DNA of 64,000 nt from Punctularia strigosozonata HHB-11173 SS5 (Eukaryota > Basidiomycota > Agaricomycetes > Corticiales > Punctulariaceae): the NCBI RefSeq assembly GCF_000264995.1, contig NW_006767434.1, forward strand, positions 1,333,725-1,397,724, read 5' to 3'. Made by a program: the position numbers and the translations under genes. This document shows, piece by piece, positions 35,297 to 46,282 of this stretch. A model generated the notes under the pieces. That model made no database searches. It was not told where the DNA came from and was given only the letters and a program-made list of their open reading frames with translations. Position 1 is the stretch's first letter, and the number at the start of each line of letters is the position of its first letter.

Positions 35297-35949
35297 GGTT
35301 GGACACTGGGAAATAACGCGGGTTTGTTACTTGAAAGGGTCGAAGTTGGGTATTTGCTTCTTTTCTTGCTAAACCGGAATCAATGAGCGAGTTGGGGAGA
35401 GAATGGATGCCTCGGTTGGACCAAGGCGGAGGAAGTGAACACGGGGAGGAGGGGGACGACGAGCGTCGAGGGCGAGAGAGGAAGAATGAGCTGGGAACCG
35501 GTCGTCAGCGAATCGAGGGGTGAACACAAGGGTCAGAAGCTCGGCTCCCGAGGCCAATCCCGGCGCAAGCCGGACAGATCGCCGGCCTCGCCCTTGCGTT
35601 CCTATCTTTGATGAACCTTTTGCAGCTGGATAACAGAATGGATGGGCACCGTAATTTCAGCAGAATCTCCAGCAACAATCTACCTAATATCATGTACGAT
35701 GAAGGGGAGGTAACCGGAGGTTATGAGGAGCCGAGAGATTTGCCCGATGCCGGCCGGACGGCGCCGTGCCCGCCCCGGGTCTCCCGAAATAGAATGATGG
35801 CGGGATCACGCTGCCCGACGCGCACGTGCGCGGTGCCTCGCTCCCACGCTTCACTGCGCGTCTCTTTCAGTTGCCACTCGCGCGTTTCTCCTATCTTGTC
35901 TGCACAAAGGTTCAACGAACAAGGGTTTTCATTGTTCATAGTATAGATC
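35297..35949. promoter_or_regulatory. Divergent promoter region upstream of SMC6
   Basis: The 653 bp between divergent start codons carry both promoters. A pyrimidine-rich segment (TCTCTTTCAG, CTATCTTGTC) lies at about 35868-35905, just before the SMC6 start, a common core-promoter feature in fungi. No gene seen. Confidence 0.4.
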
Positions 35950-38900
35950 ATGGCGAAGAGGCCGGCTTCGAGCGACGATGAGGGCGCATCTCAGGCAACG
36001 CCCCCTTCTACGTCGAAGAAGGCGCGTCTCGCGAACGGCGAGGCGAACGGTAGAGCCCCTCAACGCGCTTCAAGGAGCCGCGCACAGCAGGCAGGCTACG
36101 AAGACGATGATGATGGAGAGGGCGATGATGACGAGGAAGAGGACAACAATAACGATGAAGAAAATCAAGATGAAGACGACGCCAAGTTCGAGGAGGCGCA
36201 CGTGGAGAAGATCCGTCAACAAGTGCAAGAGCGCACGCGCCACACAGGCGTGAGTCGTCTGTAAACATTCTTGCGATGCATGTCCGACTGACTTCTTTGA
36301 TTAGTCGGTCGCGGAGAGCGGGATCATCGAGTCGATCGAGATGCACCAGTTCATGTGTCACAAGTTCCTCACTTTCACATTCGGTCCTCAGATCAACTTT
36401 ATCATCGGACATAATGGCAGTACGTCTGATTGTGTGCATGATACATGCCCATGAACTGACTCTGGACTGTTAGGTGGAAAGAGTGCCGTGTTGACTGCTA
36501 TCACCGTTGCCCTGGGCGGTAAAGCCACTACCACAGGTCGCGGATCCGGCCTCAAATCATTCATTCGCGAAGGCCAAAAGTATGTTCCTTACGTTACCTG
36601 TCATGATGGCTGCATTCCTCATGCGTGCCAATTAAAGCGCAGCGGAGGTGACCATCGTCCTCAAGAACCGCGGCGACGAAGCCTATCGGCCCGACGTCTA
36701 CGGTAAATCGATCGCCATCACGCGCAAGTTCGACAAGAACGGCACGTCGCAATGGAAGATCAGGAGCGCGAGCGGAAAGATCATCTCGACCAAGCGCGAG
36801 GAGCTGAGCGCGATTTGCGACCATATGAACATTCAGGTGGACAACCCCATGAACGTGCTGACCCAAGGTTGGTCTCATTTGGCGCATATGATCCATAGGA
36901 CCTAATTTCCTGATTCTTCTCGTCGCCCATTCTCAGATGCTGCCAGGGCCTTCTTGAGCGCGTCCACTGCCAGCGACAAGTACAAGGTACCGTGCCTTAG
37001 CATCGCCAGGCCTTGGAGGAAGATTTCTCAACGATTCTCGCACGCAGTTCTTCCTCCGCGGCACACAGCTTTCGCAGCTCTCGGACGAATACACTCTATG
37101 CTTGGAGAACATCACTCAAACTCAGCGCATCCTCGACAAGAAGAAGGATATCATCCCCGAGCTACGGGACCGATTCAAGCGCGCCAGAGAACGCTTCCAG
37201 GAGGCGAACAAAGCACTCGATATGCGCAACAAGGTGGACGATTTGAAGCGCGAGCTCGCATGGAGCCATGTGAAGGGCAAAGAGAGGGTGGGCGCGACGC
37301 ACACGTCCATGAAGTAAGGATGCTGAATCGTGTTACCCCAGGAATTGGAGGCGAAGATCGGGGAGGTCGCGCGATTGGAGGCCAAGTTGCCGTCGCTCGA
37401 CAAGAAGCTGGCCGACGCCAAGGCACGCTTTTCTTTCGTTCGGGCCCGTATGACCTTGGACTGCAATTCGCTCACTGTCTGAAACCGTAGGAGAAACTGG
37501 CGATATGCGAGCAAGAGCTTATGGCCGCCGAAGCCGAGCGTGACCAGCTCGGCGACATCGAGCACCTGCACGCGAAGAAACGCGAGCTGCAGGCGAAGCT
37601 CAACACGAACAAGCAGGAACTTGCGGAGGCGATCCTGTCCGGGAAGCAGCTCAACGCAACCTTCAAGCAGATCAACAAGATCATCGCCGACACGGCGCAG
37701 CAGATCGAGGAGGAGACGCGCAAGATGGAGAAGAACACGCAGGAGAAGCGAGACGAGGTCCGTCGCCGGCTCGAGGCCGCCGACGTCGCGCTCCGCGCCG
37801 CGGAGGACCACCTGCACGCGCTCAACGTCCAGATGCAAGAGAAGAGGCAGGAGGCGGATCGCATTCGGGCGGAAGGGAGGACGGCTCAGGACGAGAAGAA
37901 CGCAGTGCAGGCGCAGATAGAGGGCTTCGACGAGCAGATTGCGCGCGCGAAGGAAGCGCAGATGAACGCGCTCGCGCCGTACGGCCGCAACTTGAACGCC
38001 GTGTTGGAACGCATCAAGAATATGCGCTGGCACGGCAATGTGCCCGTGGGCCCGTTCGGCGCGTACGTGAAGGTGAAGGATCCGGAGAAGTGGGCGGGGC
38101 TCATGCGAGTGCAGCTGGGCAACCTCATGTTCCGGTTCGCGGTCACCGACCCCCGCGATCGTCCCGCGTTGCAGAAGATACTTAAGGACAGTAACAAGTG
38201 CGTAGGATCCACTTTTCCGCATATTCCGTGCTTTCTGACGCCCTGCTACCATTGCAGCACTCACATCGAGATCATCATTGCAGAGTATGATCTCTTCGAT
38301 TACTCTGCGGGTGAGCCTGCACCAGGTCTGCCAACTGTTCTCCGTCAGCTAGAGGTTCGGGTTTACGCTTTGATTCCGTCATGACAATCGACTTAAATCA
38401 TTTCCAGGTCTCCGACCCTTATGTTTTGCGTGTCCTGATCAATGCTGCTCAGATCGAACGCACGTTCATCACAGAGAAACGTGGAGAGGCAGACTCGCTC
38501 CTGAGGAGTGTGAACGGCGGAGGCCAAGCGTGGTCCGCCGACGGCTTCCGTGTCGTCAAATATCCGTATGTTTTTCGCCTCGCTCGTACATCGCCCTGAT
38601 CAAGAACGTTCGCTCAGCGACGGAGGTGGAGCTTCCCAACCGCTCAACGCGTTGGGTCCCAAGGACAACAGGCATCAACTGTTCACCGGGAGGGACCCAG
38701 GGGAACAGCTTAGGTAAGTTTCGGATTTGCTATTATAACGCTTACTGATATTCCGTTCCAGGTATCTCCAGAACAAGCGCGAGGAATGCGAACCGAAGTG
38801 GAAGGAAGCCGTCAATAAAGAACGAGACCTCCTGCGGCGGTACCAGGAAACCCAGGAGATCATCAGGTCACTCGAAGTGAGCCTTGTCACCGCGGAACTC

Positions 38901-40517
38901 CCCTACTATCCGATTATCCGTGTACTGAGTAACCCGTTTTTCGACAGGGCGATGCCCGTAAGGCTTCCAGCGACAAAACCCATGCAAAGCTCGCACGCGA
39001 TAACATCCGGAATGAGGCGAACCAAGATGTTCCGGCCAACATATCTGGCCTTGAGGAATATAAAGCGGTACGGGAAACGAGTCACGGGCCCTTCACTTTC
39101 ACTTACCGTCTTATGCAGGAGCAAGAGGAGGAGAAAGCCAAGTTGTCAAGGGAGTTTGAAGAGATCGAGAAGGCCAAAAAATCGCTCAACGAACAACAAA
39201 TACCTCTTCTTCATGAGCAGAACAAAATCAAAGCACAGATCGCGGACTTTGACGAGAAGAACAAAGTCATCATGGTGAGTAGCAGTCATGTCCCATGCCT
39301 CTCCTTGAAGATACAATGTACGATATAGGAAAGAGCGGAGAGAGCCGGCCTCGCGCGCATCCAGACACAGGCTGACGTGAAGCACTACGAGACGAAGAAG
39401 GCTGAACTGCAAGAAGAAATTGCGCAGGCACAGGCCGAAGCCGACGAGACTGAAAATACGTTCAAAGTAGGCTCGGCTGTGTGGTCTCACAGACGTGTTC
39501 ACTGATATCCCCGTAGGAATGGACCGCCAAGGCCGAAAAATACTGTGAGCGTGTTGAGAGGCCCAGGAAGACCGCCGACGTGCAACGTCAGCTTGATAGC
39601 GTGCAGGCGGCTCTAAAGGAACGTGAAGAGAGGTAACGGCCTCGCCGCCTGGAGTTTCGTATCCCGCTGACACTGTTACAGACAAGGCGCAACTGTGGAA
39701 CAAGTGGTGACGGAAGTCAACACAGCTAAAGCGACCCTTGAGAGTGTCGAGACCGAGTTTAGGCAGATGGTCGCCTTGAACAAGGTCCGGCTGGCTCATG
39801 CATTTGCGATTGTCCTCATTCAACAAACATCGTGTAGGCTCTCAGAAACTCGCTTCATGTCCGCGTGGAGCGCTGGGGAGAATTCCGCCGCCACATCGCC
39901 CTTCGGACCAAGGTTATCTTCCAGTATCATCTCTCCCAGCGAGGCTACTTCGGAAAGGTTCTCTTCGACCACTTTAGAGAGACGCTAACCTTGAAGGCAC
40001 TTGTTCATTTATGCTCGTGGTTGTTCCCTTCCTAATATACTGCAGGTCCAAACGGAGGACCTGGTCGGTGTCGGAGCGACGCAGAGTAAGGAGAAGGATC
40101 CTAGGTCGCTTAGTGGAGGCGAAAAGTCCTTTTCAACGATCTGCCTGCTACTGGCGCTTTGGGAAGCAATCGGATGCCCCATTCGGTGCCTCGACGAGTT
40201 CGACGTCTTCATGGATGCCGTCAACAGGTATGAACTAAACAGTTTTGTTAGTTCTCCGCCGTTCCTGATTTCTTGTTGTTCTATAGACGTATTAGCATGA
40301 AGATGATGGTAAGAACATCGCGTTGACGTTTAGAGTTTTCTGACCTGACCCGAAACCGTAGATCGAGGTCGCAAACACCTCAGATCGAAAGCAGTATGTT
40401 CTCATCACGCCCCAGGACATGACCAACATACATGCCGGCAAAACCGTCCGCATTCATCGCATGACGGATCCTGAGAGAGGTGAGAATCCGAACTTCACCG
40501 AGCGCGACGACCCCTGA
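35950..40517 (+). CDS. SMC6: SMC6, structural maintenance of chromosomes 6
   Basis: Twenty-one exons: 35950-36249, 36305-36419, 36474-36579, 36638-36867, 36937-36986, 37048-37287, 37342-37422, 37491-38197, 38258-38354, 38408-38565, 38618-38713, 38762-38876, 38948-39067, 39119-39274, 39329-39466, 39517-39632, 39682-39784, 39838-39996, 40046-40227, 40287-40308, 40362-40517. They give 1148 residues. A 100-residue acidic tail precedes the Walker A motif [13 protein letters not shown] (about 133-145). Two long coiled coils flank the hinge, which begins [18 protein letters not shown]. The signature [18 protein letters not shown] and Walker [17 protein letters not shown] close the protein. Smc6 pairs with Smc5 in the Smc5/6 complex, which acts in recombination repair and carries a SUMO ligase. 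Intron 39997-40045 begins with GC; 37423-37490 probably does too. The model is complete and looks functional. Confidence 0.97.
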
Positions 40518-40765
40518 CCATCAAGGGCATCAGGCCAAGCTCAGCTGAATTTCGGCAACGCGTAATCGTGAACACCCATGGCCATGACACCTCTATGTTA
40601 TTACATTCATCGATAATATACATTAGGAGAGGATGCATATATTATCATGTCATTGACTATGTGAAAGAGTGAAGGTGCTAAACGCACGAGATGCGATTGA
40701 AAATAGAACCCCAAGATAGCATGCAACAAAAAGAAGTGAAATGAAAGCAGTGCGGACATTCTGCA

Positions 40766-43700
40766 TCAACCACGTAAACGAGTAGCTTCCTGTTGGACAG
40801 GTTGTTCTCGTTGCTTCGGTGCTCCGCCTGTTCGCCTCGCACGATGTCTGGGTTTGCGCGAATTTGAAGGCCTGGCTTCCTCAACGGTTTTGACCTCTTC
40901 GATCTCGATGTCGGAATCGCTGTCCACGGTCTCACCGTCCCCGCCGGACCTCTTGTCTTCGCCAGTAGTTTCCCCTCTCCGTTTCGCATCTTCGTCCTTA
41001 ATCCTCCGCCATTCTTCAGACAGGGCCTCGATCTTCGCTATGTATTCTTCTCGCATCGTACTGACAGCCTCGCCTTGCCAATGCTCCGAACTATCCTTGT
41101 AGGTGATCGACTTCTTTGGTGCCTTGCGTGACACACGCATGAGTGCGAGGACTATTGATCATAGGTTGCAAACTCACCCATATCAGTGCTGCAAACCTCT
41201 CCGGGTCTTCCATGAAGGTTTTCGCGAAATGCAGTAGGTAAACACCACAGTCGCAGGAATTTGGTTGAACAGGGACCTGGAAGAATGACCAATCAGTTCC
41301 ATTCCGGACTGTTGTGGTGTTCCTCTCACCTGTGCTACTTGTGCGCGGGGCTTGCTTGTATTCTCGATTTGCTTCTTGTCCCGCGCCTCCAACTCCAAGT
41401 ATCTTGAAAGTATCCTCACAGCTTTCGGGTGAGCTGATCGGAGCGAATCGAAGATAAAAATAGATGTACTGAAGACAGCGTATCAGTCATGAAGCATTCA
41501 TCATACTACGAACCCACAACGTACGTAGGGTGCTCGGTGTTGGCTGAGGTGGTGACGTTCGTTTGGGTCTCTTCCTCGCTCGGCGGCGCCTTCCTCTTCA
41601 GTCCCTTGCCATAGAAGGAGACAGGAGAAATGGTACTTCCATCATTGTTGACAGGACCCGGGGCTTCTTCAGCTTCAGGTTTGTCAAGCTCCATGCCAGG
41701 TGTCTCCAACGGTGACTGGGGTAAGGAATCCTGTTGGTCTTCCATCGGCGATGCGTCGGGGCGCGACTCAGAAAACGACATGGAGCCAAGCAATTCCTGT
41801 ACGTCTTGTTCGCTCGCAAGTTGCGTTGACTGCGTCGACTGAGAATGATTTGACTCGGACCGTTGATGTTTGGACTCGTCCTTGTCATCGGTCTGTTCAG
41901 GCTTCTCAATCTCAATCTCCGGGGAATCCGTGGTGATAGATGTTTCTGTCTCGACCTCAAGTGCGTCTGACTTCCGCTTTTGGGCGCGGGTAACAACCTT
42001 TTGAGGCGTGGGCGGAGGCGGCGAAAGAATGTACTCTGGTTGGTAGATAATTGCAAGATACCAATGAAAGCTGTACGGATCTTAATGACATCCCACAATC
42101 ATAGGCGAACCAGACATACTTCTCATTGATAGGCACGATTATGTACTTTTTCTTGAAAATATCGACTTTCGACGTCCATTTGCGTATGCTAGAATATCCG
42201 TCTTCGGCGCTAGAAATTGTCAGAAAGTGTGCTTGCGCAGTCATATTGCGGGATTTACCGTCTGTTGTCTAACTTTTTGAAGAAAAAGGAGCTGAAGACA
42301 TGAACTTGATCCGCGAGATCCGGATCCTTGGCTCGTAGCTCGTTGAGCCAGAACCTATCATTTCAGTAAGCATCTAGTATGATAGTAGGTCGGCATAGTC
42401 GCATGCGCACTTGAGACCAAACTCGATCAAAGTGTCGTTCAGGAACTCTCCGGGCTTCAGTCGGCTGACGTCACCTCGCGTGATTGTAACTTTGCCGGCG
42501 CCAGTGCCGTTCAGAGGGTATACCAGGATACTGTCACCGTGCAGTCAGCAAAATATCCTCGGCTCTTTGTAACGCCGCACTCACATCTCCTCAGGATCAA
42601 CCGCAGGTGTAGGGGTTTGTCTACCGTTTGGTAATGAATGACGAGTTGAACGACGCAAAGGTGTGAGCTGCGCTGCGGCACTACCCCCCGCTCTGGCCCT
42701 GTCACTGGAGCTGATGCCTATGTTAGGCTCGGCCACGGCTTACCGCAGATCGTACTCACTACGTCTTTGGTTGCCGCTTAGCCTCCGGAGGGACCAGTCT
42801 TGGTGTTTCGGAGTCGAGTTCTTCAGTCTCCAGCCCAGACGCCTTCCGGGACGCTGATTGTGCCCTGTGATTCGAACCTCCGAGGTTATCCGATTCGAGC
42901 CCCGGTGGCGGCTTCGAACGCTCCGCTGTCGCCTGTATGGCTTCGAGCATCGACTTCACCGTCACGAAACTGGATGACAGAGGGTTGGCCCGATGCATAC
43001 CGGACTGCGTGAACATTGTGCTGCACTCACTTGATCCTACAAACTGATCTTTTCTCGAAGAAAGACCCGAGCTTCCTGATCATGGCATTGAATTCCGTAG
43101 TATTCGGATGTCGCTCTTCAATGACGAAGACTAGTCGGCCAACCCAGTTTTGCGAGCCTGCGACGCTTGATCAACGGTTTGGCTTCACGCCGTCTGATTG
43201 TCCGCACTCACCCGGTACGAACTTGCCTGGGGTCTTCCGTTGCTGATCGGAAGGAAGCGTTTGCATCGAGATGAATGGAACTTTCGGTCCCTCACAGTAC
43301 TAAATAGGTGATTAATGACAAAGCATCCGATGTTCAGTTGCGGACCTCACCTCGATATGAACAATTTCGCGATCGCACTCAAATTCGAACGATTCCTTTG
43401 ATAATTGGGACTCCGGCGACCGACTCTGGACAACGAGCCGCCCGGAGGCTTGCAAGACAAGCCACCAGTTGTGATCACCTTCAGTGTTCCTCCGCTCGAG
43501 ACCACGGTACCAGTACTGCAGAGGAAGAGCGGTTTCGGATATTTGACCTCGCGCTTGCGATCGCGGTTTTGACCGTTGCGAATCAGGCCGTGCACGAGAC
43601 TTAGCGCTGGACGCGCCGGTGTCGTTGGAACGGGCCTACGAACGAAGGTCATTAGCACTCCGCTGCGATGCTGGACGGATACATACATTCGGATTGCGTG

Positions 43701-44382
43701 ACTTCATCCCGCTCGCGAGTCCGCCTCTCCGTTCCGTTCTCGGGGGGTTGTTGAGGTCTATGCGTCGAGGAACATCCTCATAGGGAAACAACGTTCTCAT
43801 TCGGGCGACTGAGCCAGGCTTGATGGATTGCCTTGCGGGTGATTGCAACCTGATTTCTGTGGAGACCTTGCTGGTAGAGGCGTGTGGCTGTTGACCTCCC
43901 TCCTCATCGCGAGCAGCAACGTTATGAGCGTCCCATCCACTCGCTGACTGGATATCATCCTCTTCGTCGACGTAGATGGTTTCAGGACCGGGAACATTCC
44001 ACGGAGCAGTAACTTTTGGCTCGATAACCTCGTCGGAACGTCCGCTTAGAAAATCTAACGGATCATCTTCGCTTTTCTTGTCTGCGTAAGGTCGTCTGGG
44101 CCTTGACATGTCACCCTCGTCCTCACTATCTTCAATCACAGTTACTCCCTTCCCGTCAGGGATGTGGGCGGACACGGGGGAGAAGTGACTGGAGGGATCG
44201 TTCTTCCGCGCAGCAGCGCGTGGTGGCAGGAGCGAGTCGGAAGCAGACGCGTCCGAATCGTTCAGCTTCCGCCGTTTCGCAACTCGGCTACTGTTTCCGA
44301 AGGTACTGGCGCGAAGGGTGTACGGTAGTACGGTATCTTGAACGCGGAATTTCTGGGACGGCGCTGTGAGAGTGTCCGCCAT
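40766..44382 (-). CDS. ULP2: Ulp2/SENP6-type SUMO protease
   Basis: Thirteen exons: 44382-43687, 43635-43351, 43299-43212, 43157-43031, 42969-42760, 42710-42585, 42530-42411, 42354-42259, 42209-42120, 42070-41525, 41468-41330, 41276-41178, 41122-40766. They give 992 residues. The N-terminal 330 residues are disordered, then a folded stretch (YWYRGLERRNTEGDHNWWL). The C48 peptidase domain follows: KPGEFLNDTLIEFGLKFWL, HVFSSFFFKKL, KVDIFKKKYIIVPINE, then catalytic His in NFHWYLAIIY (about 615), Asp in IFIFDSLRS (about 801), Gln in VPVQPNSCDCGVYLLHF (about 845) and Cys (about 849). A low-complexity insert of about 175 residues separates His from Asp, as in the SENP6/7-Ulp2 branch. It would trim poly-SUMO chains in the nucleus. 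Convergent with SMC6, 248 bp apart. Confidence 0.95.
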
Positions 44383-44741
44383 ACGACCTTTGGAAAATGG
44401 AGTCTATCGTGAACCACGAAGGTGAGTATGAGCCAACAGAGCTCCGGGTGTACACACATTCATTGGAGCAGTTATTGGTTTACCAGAGAGGTGGCCACTA
44501 TAGCGATAATAAGTCATAGAAATGCATCTGGAAAGAACTCACGGACTTTGCCCTTGAGCTGGAACCACCCCCAATACCGTGCATTCTGGCGATGGCGTCT
44601 CTGTCCTGTCTCATGATGCCGCTCATTGATAGGCATGAGCGATCGCCGAGTGCACCGTGACGACGAGGATGGTACGAAGCGAAGGAGCATGACCGGAAAA
44701 GCCAGTCTCACGCTCGTGTACCAACGACCAGTCTGACGGCG
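44383..44741. promoter_or_regulatory. Divergent promoter, ULP2 / FOL3
   Basis: These 359 bp separate the two start codons and must hold both promoters. I saw no TATA element or other named site. Confidence 0.4.
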
Positions 44742-46136
44742 ATGTCCATCGACCTCTCTCTCGACAGAATCCGCGCCCTGAGCGCACTTTTACCCGCATA
44801 CACTCGGCCAACGGTACATATCGCGGGTACGAATGGGAAAGGGAGCGTATCCGCTCTGCTGTTTTCTATCCTACGCGCGACGGAGCCCAAGCTGGACGTC
44901 GGGCGGTTCAACAGTCCACATCTGATCTCGGTTCGCGATTGCATCGTGATCAACGGTCAACCAGTGGACGAGGCCACCTACGCTTCCGCTCGGAACGAAG
45001 TCGAAAGCGTCGACAGGACACATGCTGTCGGAGCGAGCAGCTTCGAGTTGCTCACCGCTACCGCCTTGCTCATCTTCGAGAGAGCTGCGCTGGACATTGT
45101 CATCTTGGAGGTGGGCATGGGAGGCAGGCTGGACGCGACGAACGTGATCCCGACGGAGTGGGTGATGGTGTCTGCGCTGACCGCCGTCGATTTGGACCAC
45201 CAAGCGTTCCTCGGCGATACCCCCTCGGCCATCGCGAGAGAGAAGGCGGGAATCGCGCGCCCGAACGTCCCTTTTGTCTTAGGACGCCAGCGCTTCGATG
45301 AGGTCACGCAAATCGTTGCAGAGATTGTTGGAGAGACGCTTGTCGATGTCTACCACGTTCAACGGGCCTCGATCATGATTTACTCCGACACCCTTGCCTT
45401 CCAGAGCGTGCAATTCACCATGTCTGCATTCCCCGAACCCTTGAACGCTCCTCTCCCTCTTCTCGGCGACCACCAACTCGACAACCTCGGCGTAGCGATC
45501 ACGATCGTCGACGTGCTGCTCACCCACCCCCGTTGCGCATCCTTGCGACTCCGGACGCGCGTCACGCCGTTATCAATTACCCGCGGCATTGAGGAGACCA
45601 CCTGGCCGGGTCGTCTTTCTTTCCACGCGCATACCCTCGAATCAGGACACATGATCACCATTCTCGCCGACGGCGCGCACAATCCCGCCTCAGCTGAGAC
45701 GCTCAGCAAGTTCGTCCACCAGTGGCTGCAGCTGCGACGCAACACCCCCTTCCGCCTCATCTACGTCCTCGGCCTATCTCACTCGCCGCCTAAGACGCCG
45801 AAGGAGACATTGCAGCCTTTGTTCCGCAAAGTTAAGACCCTTGCCGCCTTCAAAATCGCGGACCCAAAAGTCGCGGTGCTGCGCTTCACACCGCCCGAGG
45901 GGATGCCCTGGGTCAAGTCTGTGCCTCCTTCGACGCTCAGTAGTGTCGTCGAGGAACTGGCGCCAGGGACCGACGTTTGGGCTCCAGGCGATGAAGATCC
46001 GGTCGAAGGGCAGCTTGCCAACGCTCTCCAGTGGGCCGCAGAGCATGAGGAAGGGGAGCCATTGGTCATCGTGGCGGGTAGTCTTTACCTGGTTGCCGAC
46101 TTGTATCGCTTGATGGGAAATAGAGGGCGACTCTGA
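44742..46136 (+). CDS. FOL3: Dihydrofolate synthetase (Mur ligase family)
   Basis: An intronless ORF of 464 residues, unusual in this intron-rich window. The ATP loop VHIAGTNGKGSVSALL lies at about residues 25-40, followed by VGRFNSPHLISVRDCI, ASSFELLTATALLIF, ILEVGMGGRLDATNVI and the C-terminal LADGAHNPASAETLSKF. This is the motif order of the folylpolyglutamate/dihydrofolate synthase family. The length (shorter than mitochondrial FPGS) and lack of a targeting peptide fit the dihydrofolate synthetase branch, which ligates glutamate to dihydropteroate with ATP in folate synthesis. Whether it also extends polyglutamate chains cannot be read from the sequence. The start ATG directly precedes the conserved N terminus (MSIDLSLDRIRALSALLPAY). 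Confidence 0.93.
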   Translation: MSIDLSLDRIRALSALLPAYTRPTVHIAGTNGKGSVSALLFSILRATEPKLDVGRFNSPHLISVRDCIVINGQPVDEATYASARNEVESVDRTHAVGASSFELLTATALLIFERAALDIVILEVGMGGRLDATNVIPTEWVMVSALTAVDLDHQAFLGDTPSAIAREKAGIARPNVPFVLGRQRFDEVTQIVAEIVGETLVDVYHVQRASIMIYSDTLAFQSVQFTMSAFPEPLNAPLPLLGDHQLDNLGVAITIVDVLLTHPRCASLRLRTRVTPLSITRGIEETTWPGRLSFHAHTLESGHMITILADGAHNPASAETLSKFVHQWLQLRRNTPFRLIYVLGLSHSPPKTPKETLQPLFRKVKTLAAFKIADPKVAVLRFTPPEGMPWVKSVPPSTLSSVVEELAPGTDVWAPGDEDPVEGQLANALQWAAEHEEGEPLVIVAGSLYLVADLYRLMGNRGRL

Positions 46137-46282
46137 CCAACGACGTGATTGAATATGCGAGCGTGCGCGCTGTACGACACAATATTGTGCGGTACCTATC
46201 CCATGTGATGGCAGACACCGTCGAGACAGCGAAATCTGAGGTACTGTACGCCTCGTTCAAGCTTATTTGTACACACAAACCT

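Noticed and set aside
37122-38264. 380-residue minus ORF
   Set aside because: Antisense shadow of the SMC6 coiled-coil exons; no domain of its own.
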